Positions 22,190-33,488 of a stretch of 64,000 bases of DNA are shown in pieces. The stretch is from Liolophura sinensis. Its lineage: Eukaryota > Mollusca > Polyplacophora > Chitonida > Chitonidae. The position numbers and the translations under genes are program-made. Within the stretch, counting starts at the first letter, position 1; each line of letters opens with the position of its first letter. The notes under the pieces were generated by a model, which worked only from the letters and a program-made list of their open reading frames with translations, made no database searches and was not told the DNA's origin. The stretch covers positions 14,003,335-14,067,334 of the forward strand of contig NC_088297.1 in NCBI RefSeq assembly GCF_032854445.1. Direction: 5' to 3'.

Positions 22190-23215
22190 CAGTCAATATC
22201 AAAACCAATCAATATCGCGTGTGGCAAACCCCTGGTTCTATGCATGCAAAAACTCTCCGACGCATAGAAAGTCAGTCGTGTGATGAGATGACAAGGGAGT
22301 TGTTGCCATTCATCTTGGAAAGCGAACGTCAGTTCTTGTCGGTTGGCTGCAAGGTGTGGCCGTTGTCTTACTCGACGACCCATGGTATCTCAAAGGTTTT
22401 GTATGGCGGACATATCTGGGGAACGTGCAGGCTACGGCAAGACGTTGGCGTCCAGGAAGTTCTGCACAACTCGAGCTGTATGGGATCTGGCGTTGTCATG
22501 CCGGTACAGGACACCACGTGGCTGCTGTTGAAGGAATGGCAGGACAACAGGACGTAGAATTTCGGTACCACCTCCTGGACGCATTATGCAGCCGTTCGTT
22601 CGCCTCTCCCACGCTAAACTCGCTGTCTGCCATCGGCTCGGAACAGGCATAAGCGGCTTTCATCCGTGAAAACAACACGTTGCCAATCACGTCGCTGCCA
22701 ACGGCGTACAATTCGAGCCCATGGCAACCTCTGTTGACGATGTTCGGCCCTCTGAATGGTCGAAGGCCCCAGTTCCGTGAGCTATGAGTCTCCTGGACAC
22801 CGTCTGCCAACTGAACCGGTGACATAAGGCATTGATTGATGATGACGTCACGGTCAGGAAGGGGCTCCTCAGCTGTATGGTGCGCAGGTTCCCGTCTTCT
22901 CTGGGCGTAGTTACCCTAGGCCTGCCTGTTCTTGGCCTGTCCGATATCTGTCCTGTCTGTCTGTAACGTTGCATCAAGTTTGACACAGTTACACGAGAGC
23001 AGCCGAAGGTCCTTGCAATGTGGGCATGGGTGGCTCCCATGGATAACATACTCAGGGCCCTTTCGCGTTTTTCCGGGGTCAATCGGGGCATTACTTTGAT
23101 GGTTTTTAGTCAGTGTGCAAGTCCATTCGAAGCTCTTTGAGGGTTTCCCGTTGGCCGTCAATTACCATCGGAAGAGTTATGTGAACAATAACAATTTTTG
23201 GCGATATTTTAGGCG
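22190..23215 (-). pseudogene. Tc1-type transposase, inactivated
   Basis: On the minus strand from 23,091 the start is MPRLTPEKRERALSMLSMGA, with helix-turn-helix features (IARTFGCSRVTVSNLMQRY) and a GRPRVTT linker. Catalytic blocks then appear in shifting frames: FTDESRLCLFRADGR (first aspartate), HDNARSHTARV (second aspartate) and SPDMSAIQNL (third site). Tc1 enzymes have a glutamate or aspartate in the third block (PIEHLWD form). Here it is glutamine. Two former tryptophan codons, before and after this block, are stops (TAG, TGA). The C-terminus resembles GRRVRQRPH. Clear terminal inverted repeats were not identified. Confidence 0.85.
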
Positions 23216-23489
23216 CCTGTGATTAATCATATTATTGAATCCTTGTGAGACCCAAATTAGCTTCATAAACCCCGAAAATGCATTAAAGATTTATTAAAGT
23301 GTCGTCAGAATTTTTCTTTGGATAACATTTCCATTCTTCCATCCCCTCACATGTTGGTCACAGTTCTCATCAGACGAGAAATGAGATTACTCACTTATGG
23401 ACAGTGAGGTCATCCAGTAATGAGGTAATAATACCATTAAGATGATTCTGAGATGAGACGGTCACATGAAATAAAAGTATTAGTTTCAG

Positions 23490-23600
23490 AATCCTACGCC
23501 ATAAGACTTGTTGATGGCTAAGAAACATCAACCACTGTGAGCGGACGCCTGGAAGTCTTTTTCGGTGGTGTACGGGGGACAGTGTGTGCCAACGACCAGC
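23490..23600 (+). pseudogene. SRCR-domain exon remnant 2
   Basis: After TTAGTTTCAG, in phase 1, it reads SYAIRLVDG, a stop (TAA), then ETSTTVSGRLEVFFGGVRGT and VCAND. This is a good match to the N-terminal third of an SRCR domain, including the GTVC cysteine. The in-frame stop and loss of the rest, where LINE sequence begins near 23,600, make it a pseudo-exon. The same acceptor and phase at 16,580 suggest two domains of one gene or a duplicated exon. Confidence 0.6.
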
Positions 23601-26530
23601 GACTACTCTTTATGGATTCCTTGGTTACAGGTACGTAGATAATTGTCTTCCGATATTAGGCCCAGAGACATTAAAGGTGTACTTGTTGCTGCCTCAAATA
23701 TTTTATAACAGCATCGGCGGTGCTTCCAAACAAATCATATATAGAGTTGACTGTGTAGAATCTCTGCCGAACATGGGCAAAGTCCGCACAGTCAACCAGG
23801 ATATGTTTGATGCCGTACTGAGGATCACATCCAACACACTCGGGAGCACTGCTCCCATCGAAAATAAAATTGTGTGTAAAACGAGAATGCCCAATACGAC
23901 ACCTCGTTAAAACTATTTGGTCTCAGCGAGACATACCATAAGCATTTTATCCAGTGGTAGTGTGAATAGTATGGGGTTTATTATGGACCTGAAGGTCCCA
24001 TTCACCCTGCCAAATGCGACAAATATACTTGAGGATATTAGAACGGAAGTCCGTGTAGGAGGTTTTGATTTATTAAGGACAGCTTTTGCCTCCCTGTCTA
24101 ACCAGTATGACTTGGTGTCAAACAAAATATAAACTTTTTACCTCTTTTATTTAGTTTTCAATATAAGGCTGCAATTTCAAGAATTAACGAATTTTAAAAT
24201 TTATTATTCTCTATTGCCAAAAGACAGGACAGCGAGTCAGGACTGCTCTCTGGGCACGCCCAGAAGAAATAGCCCAGGCCTCTTGAGTTTTGACATGTTA
24301 AAATTCAGAAGAGTAATTCTCAGAAGAAGACTTCTTAGACATTATTTTAGTTAGTTTATTTGCTATATCAGGTAGAGAAGTTATTACATTATCTCCATGT
24401 TTCAAATGCTGGACTTCCGCTGTATTATTTTAAGTTTCTGAGCCATGTTCCAGACCTTAAGCTTGGGTGTTTTTTAAGTTATGGCTGAAACAATATTCCG
24501 CCAACAAGATCGTTTTCTTGGAGCTCCATAAACATGAAACTGATTTAAAGTATTATGAGCACAATAATGATATAATCTAAATTCAGCTTTTCTTCGATCC
24601 TTGATGGCTTTCCGACAGTTATTGTCGTACCAGGGTTTACTTTTGGATTTAGAATTTGTCGAAGGGACAGTCTTATCGGCAGCTCATAAAACAAGCTCAT
24701 TCAATTATAATATAGGATCAGCTGCTACACTGGGAGTCTCCGAAGATATGTCAGCCTCACAGAGCATCTCAGATGCAATACAATCTGTTTTATCGAATTT
24801 CCATCTACCTACACGTTCTAAAGAATTAGAAGTGATACGCTCTAGAATAATAAGAACATGTTCACTGTCACAAAGATGTACTCATGCACTGTTCAAGAAA
24901 CATCAGGGAGAAGTGATGGGTCAGCGATAGTGAGATCAATGGCAGGATAAACTCCATTACCCTGATGTAAATAGTTATTAGAACCATCATTAAAATAACA
25001 CAGTTCCTCTTGGATAAAAAGTCTTCTCCTATTTTGTCCTTGTTATTTATGTTATTACTGCCCCATAGGAGGTTATGCGAATGAAAATCTCCCATTAATA
25101 TAAACTGTTTAAGTAATGGTTCTTTTAAGTTATGTTGGAAGCTAACAAAGAAGTGTTCGGAGAGATATACACCGAACACAATGTGATTTTTCAGACAATG
25201 AAACACGAACGACCACAGCCTGAGACTCTGTATCCAGAGCAACGGGGATCTGAATAATATTATTTATAAAGACATTGGAGCCACCACCCGCTCACTCTTT
25301 TTCATTACAATAGGTACTATAAAGTGAATAATTTTTAAGACTTAATTTATCTTTGTCAGATCTTTTCAGGTGAGTTTCCTGAAGACAAAGGGCAATAGGA
25401 TTTAGTGACTGGACAAGCCGTGTTATTTCAATAAAACTTACCTTAGAACCTCGACCTCCATGTTAATATTTTGTCACATGTCGACATTAGGGACGGAGAC
25501 GTATAGGATATTTCTCTTTATGTTTGGATCTGGGACGAGCTTTTCTTGCAGATCGGCTGGAAGACCCCCTTGGTGCGGGGATGTTTAAGAGCCAACGCCC
25601 TCCAGCCTTCCAAACTTACCAAAAGTTTAGACAGGGTCTGTTGTGGCCTTGGAGGTACGCTTTATGGGGCCACTTTGTTTATTAGGTTTATTGTTATCAT
25701 TATTAGATTTATTTCCGGACTTACTTTTGGTATTGGTATTATTTTTTGTTTTCTGGAGAGATTATATTCACGGCTCTTGCCGTGATCATTTTTTTGTAAT
25801 TCAAACACCGCGTTAGGTTAGGAATATATAGGTCTGGATTTCACCCTGTACAGGCCAATGTAGATATATGACGAAAGAGCTGTAGGATTTAATGTCAAAA
25901 GATAGGTGTTCAATTTCATAATATTACCAGCTTTTTTCGTAGTGAAGCTTTAAACTCTAGTAACACCCTGTGAATTTACTTTTTTGCAGATTTCTTCTTC
26001 AGATAGGGCAATTATATCACCATCCCTGTCATGAATTATTCCCCCTGTTTTGGGAATTGTGAGGGGATGTGAAAACAGTTATATTAGATATTTTATTTAA
26101 TGTCGGTAATTTTTTTTTATTGTTGTTGGTGGATGAGAATGTCTCCGGATCTTATTTTTTACGTTTTTTAATGTTTCCGCTGTGCCCTAAAGAGTCCTTT
26201 TTAATATAAAGGGAGTTTTTGACGCCGGCTTTTGTTCACTCTTAGTTGAGAGAACAATAAAAGCCGGCCATCTGTCCGGTCCATTATCATACGAATCCGA
26301 TAAAAACTCTAGTATCCTCTTTTTCATTGGCACCTGACAATGTCGGCTGAGAGAAAGACCTGATAGATACATTAGAGGCATTTGGGGAAAGATATAGAGA
26401 AGGCATGGCGTATGCATATAAAAATTCAACCCAAGTGTTACTCGCCCACCATGGAATGCCAAGAAGGGCGATGTGTTAACCTGGGGACATTCAGCAGGAA
26501 ACACACCAAGGATTCCACATAAGGTATACT
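23600..26530 (-). mobile_element. Jockey-like LINE, decayed and lacking reverse transcriptase
   Basis: On the minus strand the parts appear in order. The ORF1 start (about 26,330: SYDNGPDRWPAFIVLST) is followed by a remnant ORF1 middle and the ORF2 endonuclease with GDFHSHNLLWGSNN (25,242-24,868). A post-endonuclease linker (KPWYDNNCRKAIKDRR, about 24,640-24,590) and the C-terminal cysteine/histidine tail (CRIGHSRFTHNF, CVGCDPQYGIKHILVDC; about 23,925-23,690) follow. The whole reverse transcriptase region is missing between about 24,480 and 24,100. Frames change often. This is an old copy of a non-LTR retrotransposon. Confidence 0.78.
24868..25480 (-). pseudogene. LINE endonuclease domain remnant
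   Basis: The apurinic-type endonuclease begins near 25,470 (NILTWRSRGSK form, then ALCLQETHLKRS) and continues to the GDFxxHN motif (ILMGDFHSHNLLWGSNN) and LTHHFSLMFLEQCMSTSL. In active jockey-like elements the GDFN asparagine and histidine help coordinate catalysis. Here GDFN is GDFH. Stops and frame changes interrupt it. Confidence 0.75.
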
Positions 26531-27033
26531 CGAACAGATGATCTAATTATGTGAACCCAGTTCCTCACTAAGAGCTCATCCATCTCCCATCCAACGAATA
26601 AAGTCGCATATCTGACACACACTACTCAACTCACCCATGAGCCACCGCCTCAAACGTAGTCCCGCAAATGAAATTTGATAACACTTATTATCTTAAGAAT
26701 GGTATTATGGAGGAATTTGGGCCCACGCAGAGGGAAGACGTGGCCAAACTGATTGGTCGGACAGGACCCATCCGACCTCCCGTATCTCTCCAAGTAAAAA
26801 TATGCGGAAATTGACTTGTAAAATCAAGATGTTTTTTCCTTAAAGGGAAACAGATACTTAACAATAGGTTTTACACGTTGTATATTTGGAGGTACCTCTT
26901 GGTATATACATGTGTACCTATATATACATATATAGGGAAAAAAATACTAAAACCCCTTCTTAACTTTCTACATTCTGTTATATTCCAACTGCAGTTTCAA
27001 ACTTCATGTTATTTTCAAGGGATATTTCATAGT

Positions 27034-27069
<36 letters not shown>

Positions 27070-27790
27070 TATTGAAAAGCGCCAGTATACTCAGATCGGT
27101 TTTCTCGAAACACCGGGTCAGTTTCGACCCCCTCCCTTCAAACCCACCCCCCCAAATTTTTAGGGTCATTCCGGTCCAAAATATTGAGGTCGACCTAAAC
27201 AGCTAGGTTCACTCCGACCCAACCAAGTGGGGTCAAGTCGACCCAAACTATAAGGAAAAAAAACTATTAGGGTCGACATTGTCTTTGATATCTGCTGAAA
27301 GATCACAGTGTACATGTAAGCTACACTTGCATTCCAGGATACTTACCACTACACTCGCCACAACATATGAGCAATGGTCAAATTAACATCAAGTCGCGTA
27401 TAGTGTCCTTTGATGTTTGAATTTGCAGCTGCTTTTCACAGCCAATGAAACGGCAACATTTCAAAGAAATACTTTCTACTTGGCATTTTCAGTTTCTTTA
27501 TTGTTTTTACAAAAGAATTAATGGGGAGACGATATCCAACGCAGAAGTTTAATGTAACAGATATTTAATGTAGTAAACATGCTGCTGCTGGGTTAAAACA
27601 TAGACTGTTGAGTGAAAATTAGCCCCCGGCTCCCGTGTACTGCGAGATCTCGCAGCATTTCTGTTTTCGTCTGAAATGCGAATTGATTCTAGTGACGAGG
27701 CTTAAGCTAAACATCTTTCGGTTAAGGATCTTGTCATTGAGTATTATAATGGCTGTTTCTGTACCCATTAAAGCACATTTATGCAAAAAT
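26531..27790. other. Non-coding sequence with a TA microsatellite
   Basis: A pure (TA)n run lies at about 27,037-27,068. The stretch 27,100-27,270 is rich in GGGTC and GACCC blocks (GGGTCAGTTTCGACCCC) that could pair. Part of 26,530-26,870 may be the 5' end of the LINE. No gene is visible. Confidence 0.5.
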
Positions 27791-27803
27791 CTGTGGATAT
27801 ATA

Positions 27804-28068
27804 TTTATTTATTTGTTTGATTGGTGTTTTACGCCATACTCAAGAATATTTCACTTATACGACGGCAGCCAGCATTATGGTGGGTGGAAACCGCGCAGAG
27901 CCCGGGGGAACCCACGACCATCCGCAGGTTGCTGCAGGACCTTCCCACTTACGGCCGAAGAGGAAGCCAGCATGAGATGAACTTGAACTCACAGCGACCG
28001 CATTGGTGAGAGACTCCTGGGTTATTACGCTGCGCTAGCGCGCTAACCAACTGAGCCACGGAGGCCCC
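27804..28068 (-). mobile_element. Full-length tRNA-derived SINE with 11-bp target duplication
   Basis: A reverse-strand copy of the family at 1,257, with the AT-rich tail at its low-coordinate end and the tRNA-like head at its high-coordinate end (complement of GGCTCAGTTGGTTAGCGCGC). The direct repeats GTGGATATATA at 27,793-27,803 and 28,069-28,079 define the insertion. It is the best preserved copy in the window. Confidence 0.92.
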
Positions 28069-28079
28069 GTGGATATATA

Positions 28080-29849
28080 GCCATCTAGTTATTGTAGTTA
28101 AAACAGCAACAACACCAAAGCAGAACTATTTGACTGCTATTCTTAATAGTAATAGCACGGTCACATTTTCATTGCAGATTATATGCTGTGAGGGGCTGCG
28201 CCCCGGGAGGAATATAGGCCTATTCGAAATTCTTATTTTATTGTTGTATGACATACACGTTATACCCATTTTGGTGGCAATATTACAGCTGTAATGGTGG
28301 TAACTTGCCTTGAAACTCCTCTTCATTTAGACGAATGTTTACTTTATCCTGTTTCAGGATGCCTGGGCAGATTGGTAGGAAATTCTATCCTTGTATCGCT
28401 AGTCACCACATAAACTGGTCTATATGGCCTCGGACCCCCATTAATTTTCCATAAGCGACAATGTTAACGTCTAGCGCTGTAGCTCAGTCCCAAACATTCC
28501 GTGGCCATTAAGCTTTGGTGCATACCTGGCCCAGCCTGTGAGAAAGAAGCCATAAAAATCTTGACATAGGTTGACCGTCAAAATCTGGACCTTTCCATGC
28601 CGGCAGCTGGGAGGCGTGCCTAGCAACGCCAAGGGGACGTCACTCGCAGCCTCATCACTACCTCACACCTTGTGTCCTCTCGCCCAGAATTTCAAACTTT
28701 CATCAATAAAGCTCATACCTCCTCAAAGTTTAGACAGTTTCCAGCATTTTAATACCAAGCATGTACCTGTGCACCAAAAATGGACGCCTGGGAGTAAAAA
28801 AAGACTTTATACCCTAAAATTCAAAGAACTACAATCGTCCCTACCGAAAAACGGAAGTTGTAATGGAGGTCTGTGTCCATATGAGTAGCCTCGTTTTGAA
28901 ATGTACACCAAGTACGAGTTTAACAATGTACTGGTCAATATGTAGGTTTTTAGATTAAGTTTTAAGCGGTTTTATGGAATATTGGATGAACAGTTGGGAA
29001 ATGACCCAAATAATGTATGTGTGTTTAATTTCACAATCAAGTTTGAAGCGTGGTACTCATTTACCAGTTATATTCTGCAGTAAATCACAGCTCTTTTATG
29101 AGGCACTATGTGTATTGACAAACTCCGGTCAGAAAATCGGGAAAATCCAGGTACATTGTACAACACCCTTAAGAACAACAAATGTTATTTTTTACATAAT
29201 TAAGTTGTCGGTTTCTTCCAAGTGTAGAATGAGTAATAAGAATGATTCTCATTAGACATTGCCCGCCCTGGATTACAATCACAGGCTTTACTTTAGGCAT
29301 GTGGAATCGTGTAATTATAGGCTCTCCTGATGAGAAATGTCTGGTTGTTGGTATTCGATCATATCTTTCTTTATATATTAAACATGATACGTCAATGACC
29401 AAAGGACCAAAACCATCTTTATTAAAGAGTAAATATGCACAGCATGTATAAAATGATCAATATGCCAGTTTACCATGATTACCACGTATAAATTATCATG
29501 TACAAATAGAACAACCATCATTATCTACACCACCACACCTGAGCTTTTCAGAAACATACATGTATTTTACTTTATAAATCTATTACTGAACATGCAGCTT
29601 AAGGCATGCACATAATCGTATAAGTGAAACAACATTGATATAAATAAATAGATAAATCATCATAACATTTCAGTCAGACGAAATGCTACAATCCACATTT
29701 CTACATGAGACATCTTCTGCAGAACTGTCCATGATCGTGTTAGGTCTGGAAGATCGGTTACAAACCCTCAAGCAACAGCACCAGATCTGATTTGTTTCAT
29801 GTCATGGCAAACATTATTTAAAAAACTGTATTGGTCACTTTGTAATGAA
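28080..29849. other. Anonymous non-coding sequence
   Basis: No gene recognised. A short SINE-tail-like piece (CGTATAAGTGAAAC, AAATAAATAGATAAAT) lies at about 29,610-29,660. Confidence 0.45.
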
Positions 29850-29985
29850 AGTGATGGATATCAGTTCATCCACCTCGTGTCTGGTGTCTTCGGTATGATA
29901 CTTCGGTGACGGCAGCACTTTGGCGCCATGAACTCGCCCAGCCACAAGAAAACACAGTATATGTGCACATGCCAACTGACTCCAG
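29850..29985 (+). repeat. Dispersed repeat, copy 1
   Basis: Similar in order and strand to 34,755-34,865. Both have GTCTTCGG(T/C)ATGATACTTC, a GGCAGCACTT block, an ACTCG block and an AAGAAxACACAGxATATGT block. Nature unknown; possibly a SINE or MITE fragment. Confidence 0.55.
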
Positions 29986-30343
29986 TAGTTGGGAATGTAC
30001 GTTTGGTGTCTCATTGAGGAATGATTTATTTGTGGTTTTGAGGAGGGTGTTTTCACACCCAGCCAGGAGGGCTGGGAGTGAGAGTGACGTCACACCTGTG
30101 ACACCTGTGACGTGTCAGGTGTGGGTCAGGTAGTGGTGCTGGTGGGTTTTTTCCACGACGGGGTGTGTATACTAGAGTAGAGTATAGTATAATATAGTAC
30201 AGTATAGGGTAAGTACTAGGGGCAGTGGGAGTGAAAAAAAGAGGCAAAACGTCGGCTTGTAAAGTTGAGTGGGACAGCTCTTTATCGCCAAAAACGGACC
30301 AATGGGCGAGCGGGATTCGCCCCAAAACGGACGAATGGATGAC

Positions 30344-30404
30344 CCCCAAAACGGACCAATCCGCGCGCGAGAAGGGGGTTCTGTAAGAAAAAAAGAACCA
30401 ATCA
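30344..30404 (+). repeat. Polinton-like terminal inverted repeat, left
   Basis: CCCCAAAACGGACCAATCC, then GCGCGAGAAGGGGGTT and a GTAAGAAAAAAAG(A/G)ACCAATC block are the inverted counterpart of 45,251-45,312. Two further AAAACGGAC(C/G)AAT sub-repeats precede it at 30,290-30,335. Polintons usually have long terminal repeats with internal subrepeats. Confidence 0.75.
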
Positions 30405-30493
30405 CTTATACGCGTGTCTCAGGTACAAAAAAGACAGGTGCAGCAGTATCAGACCACATTACCTGAAGAGAGCGAGCGAGCGAACAACCGAGT

Positions 30494-31040
30494 ATGGAGC
30501 TAGAGGCTGATACGAAGAAGAAGAAGTTGGAGAAGAAGACGAAGACTTTTACCTGCGGGGTGTGTGGCCGAGGGTTTGCCCGGCAAGATAGCTGGCGGCG
30601 ACATCAAAAAACACGGCACGGCGACCGCGAGAAGAAGAAGAAGACGTTTACCTGCCGGGTGTGTGGCCGAGGGTTTGCCCGGCAAGTTAGCTGGCGGCGA
30701 CACCAAAAAACACGGCACGGCGACCGCGAGAAGAAGAAGAAGAAGACGTTTACCTGCCGGGTGTGTGCCAAGCACTTTAACCGGCAGGATAACTGGCTCC
30801 GGTACCAGCTGACACACCAGCCCCAAACAAAAAAAAAAGATTCACTTGCCCGACCTGTGACCGGACGTTTTTTCGCCGAGAAAATAAGTGGATGGCTGAT
30901 GTCAGTGACAAAGGTGGCTCTAAACCCCCCAGTAAAGATGACAAAATAGTAGAGATTAGCAGACCAGTGCGACCTGTAGCTTTGGTGGCTAATCTAAAAC
31001 ATGTTCCAGCCCCAAAAGCTGCCAGGCTACATAACGGTAT
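30494..31040 (+). pseudogene. C2H2 zinc-finger ORF, possibly the detached N-terminus of a Polinton polymerase gene
   Basis: After a short lysine-rich start come three C2H2 fingers (FTCGVCGRGFARQDSWRRH, FTCRVCGRGFARQVSWRRH, FTCRVCAKHFNRQDNWLRY). The first two are near-identical, including their linker. A fourth finger (FTCPTCDRTFFRR) is readable only in another frame after the ten-A run at 30,829-30,838, and its histidine end is degenerate. After it the frame runs through a lysine- and proline-rich tail to about 31,040. It starts 90 bp inside the terminal repeat. Some Polinton polymerase proteins carry N-terminal C2H2 fingers, so I infer a broken polymerase N-terminus. A separate zinc-finger gene is the alternative. 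Confidence 0.6.
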
Positions 31041-31129
31041 GCCTCCAAGTTATCAGCTTATTTTGTTACCTATATGTTGCCTTACACGTTTCTGTGGTCA
31101 TATTCTCTGGATTTGGTGCCTTTTCTACG

Positions 31130-31657
31130 TAAATTTTAATAAAACAATAATTATTGGACATCATAAATGGCGCTGTACGGCTCTTCTAAGCCCAGTTGCC
31201 ATCATGCTCGCCAGGTCAACACCCACGGCTATTCGCTTCCGCACATACATGAAAAAGTATGACTACCGATACCAGTAGATAATTGTGTGACATGATAAAC
31301 TGTTCTATAAGACAACCCAGAAGCTAAAACCACGCGAAAACAAAATTTGTTTTTTTTCCGTTTTGAATATTACACAGGACAATGCCTGTTGTCAAATCGA
31401 TGTCAGCGATAGTAGATTGGATTTGAGTCATTTTCAGCCACCCAGATAGCCTTGGTGTTTTTTGCAGAACTCGTGTGATGTTTTTAAGTACAGCATAACG
31501 CTAGACATGCAGGCCGTCGACTGAAACTGACATATTTATCATACGAGCATGCAGTATAAAGACATGCCGTATTTCGTTCAGAGAATTTCAGGGGGAATAA
31601 CTCTGTGTCGCTTGTTGACACGACTATAGAAGGGGAACACCCTTTGGCACTGTATTG
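31130..31657 (+). repeat. 373-bp repeat (R373), interrupted copy
   Basis: 31,143-31,215 and 31,405-31,657 match two consecutive parts of the unit at 33,903-34,280 (GCCACCCAGATAGCCTTGG, ATGCAGGCCGTCGACTGAAA). About 190 bp of unrelated sequence intervenes. The match stops at GGCACTGTATTG, where the SINE S insertion begins. Confidence 0.7.
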
Positions 31658-31789
31658 AGTGGAGTGAGTGAGTGCTTGGGGTTTGATTTGATTTTGATTT
31701 GATTTATTCACCAGAAAGGAAGTAGAAAAGGAAGTAGAAAAGGAAGAACATCTCAATACCTCCCTGTACCTAAACCTCTTGTATCCGCA

Positions 31790-32020
31790 TGGTTATATAT
31801 AAATATATATACACACACATACACACATACATATACATACATATACATACACACCCGCAAACACACAGGCACACGCATATGTATGTACATGTACGTCTAT
31901 GCATACAAATACATCTTAAATATTATCGTAATGTGCACAGTATAAGTAGGCCTATATAATAATGGTTTTTCTTAATCAAGGTTAATACAAACAGGTATAT
32001 ACACACACACACATAATTAC
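31790..32020. repeat. CA/TA-rich microsatellites
   Basis: Runs of (CA)n and ATACATACAT units occur at about 31,795-31,870, with a CACACACACACA run at 31,999-32,012. They lie in the 3' part of the LINE-like insert. Confidence 0.85.
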
Positions 32021-32486
32021 ATATGTACGGATACATCAGTTTGTCAACATAATACAACTTATAGCACTCTGGCGGGAGCAGAAACCCCAAAGGGCTTATT
32101 GTATCCCATAACATGTTTAAGTTTAATTGACAAGAGATGCACAAACACACAAACTGACACTCTGATCAAAGGGAGATTAACGTATGACATGGTATTAATA
32201 AGAGTAATTCAGATGAATACTATCAGAACAGGTTTTCTCATTGTTGGTCAAGTACCAAGATATTGAAATGCAAGATCTGTACGTCATGGTCAAGCAGGGT
32301 GTACGTACAAATACATAAAGGCAGTGGCATTTACTATATGATATTTATCTAATTAATTGTAATAGTTGTCGCTCACAGGTGGTCAAAGGGAGATAAATGT
32401 AGTGCAACAAGGAACTGTTCAGTAGTGGGTGAAAGGATGTGTTCAATTACCACATGTATAAGGAGCAAAATGATCTGATTTGTTTG

Positions 32487-33488
32487 TCAACTGAACTCAC
32501 TTTGTCCCTGGCACCTGACAGATGACCTAACAATGCACAGCAGCAGATTGAGGGGTGCAGTTTTCAGATGGTTCAGTCTCATTATTTTCCATGGACCAAT
32601 GCCGTTCATAGGCCTAGTTTCCAGGATAACATCAGTATCAACCACTCTAATTCGTGTCTGTTTATTTTCAGTGGACCTAATTTTGTAGGCAACGTTAGCC
32701 AATCTTCCTCGTTCTCTTTTCAGTTCTGGTGGAAGATCAGTTCTAACTGACATTTTCTTTCCTCTCAAAACGGACGTCGCTTGTAAAATCTTGTCCCTGT
32801 CACTTGTGTGCACCAATCGCATTATGATGGGCTGATGTGGGTTGGTATTACTTGGATGACTTGATTTTGGTAATCGATGAACATTGCTGATTTGCAGTTT
32901 TTGTGCCCATTCTGCATCTAGCCCCATTTCGGTTGATAAAAATGTCCTGATAAACTGATGGGTATTTTCGGTTTCACTCGTTTTAGGAACGCCATAGAAG
33001 AGAAGGTTGTTTTTTCTATTATGTATCTCCAGGCGAAGTAATTTTTTCTCCAATTCTGCGACGTAATTCATTAGTTTTTGTTCTGTGGTTGGGATGGACT
33101 TTTCGATTTCGTCTACTTTGTCACTTAACATACTAACACTGTCCTCCACATTCGAGAATTTTCCTTCCAATTTGGTTACCCTCTCGTTTATCTGTTTCAC
33201 ATCCTGTTTAATGTTTTTCACATCTGACTGAATTGAAACAAGTTTCTGATTTAAGGCTGTGTTCATAGTCAGTATAGTTGCATGTAAATCAGCAAGTGTT
33301 ACTTGGACAGAGCTTGGATTCTCACTGGCAGTTGTTGTTGTTGTTGTTTCCTCAGGCTTGGGTGACGTTGTTGTTGAAGCAAATAATGTCCTCGATTCTC
33401 CTTCGTCTCCAGCTTCATTATTTGATTTACCCATGCTTCTGGTACTCGCCTGAGTTTTTCTGCTTGTTGGTTTGTCTTTTGGGGGCAT
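32487..33488 (-). CDS. LINE ORF1 protein, intact 333-residue frame
   Basis: It starts MPPKDKPTSRKTQAST with a low-complexity S/T-rich N-terminus. A long heptad coiled coil follows at about residues 65-165 (IKQDVKQINERVTKLEGKF). Then comes an RNA-binding region opening LEIHNRKNNLLFYGVPK and continuing with KLQISNVHRLP and a C-terminal basic domain (RGKKMSVRTDLPPELKRERG). This is the transposase_22/L1-ORF1p-like layout: a trimeric RNA chaperone that coats element RNA. A 5' leader containing AAAATGGCGGACAG precedes it. No ORF2 follows; 800 bp downstream there is only a tail and microsatellites. The open frame is unusual for such a gene-poor, broken neighbourhood. Confidence 0.85.
   Translation of the reverse strand: MPPKDKPTSRKTQASTRSMGKSNNEAGDEGESRTLFASTTTSPKPEETTTTTTASENPSSVQVTLADLHATILTMNTALNQKLVSIQSDVKNIKQDVKQINERVTKLEGKFSNVEDSVSMLSDKVDEIEKSIPTTEQKLMNYVAELEKKLLRLEIHNRKNNLLFYGVPKTSETENTHQFIRTFLSTEMGLDAEWAQKLQISNVHRLPKSSHPSNTNPHQPIIMRLVHTSDRDKILQATSVLRGKKMSVRTDLPPELKRERGRLANVAYKIRSTENKQTRIRVVDTDVILETRPMNGIGPWKIMRLNHLKTAPLNLLLCIVRSSVRCQGQSEFS

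Noticed and set aside
22102-22557. 151-codon plus-strand frame
   Set aside because: It lies opposite the Tc1 transposase blocks and has no features of its own.
24601-24930. 109-codon plus-strand frame
   Set aside because: The complementary strand carries the LINE endonuclease and linker motifs.
30500-30826. Leucine-rich minus-strand frame
   Set aside because: It is the complement of the AAG-rich zinc-finger ORF.
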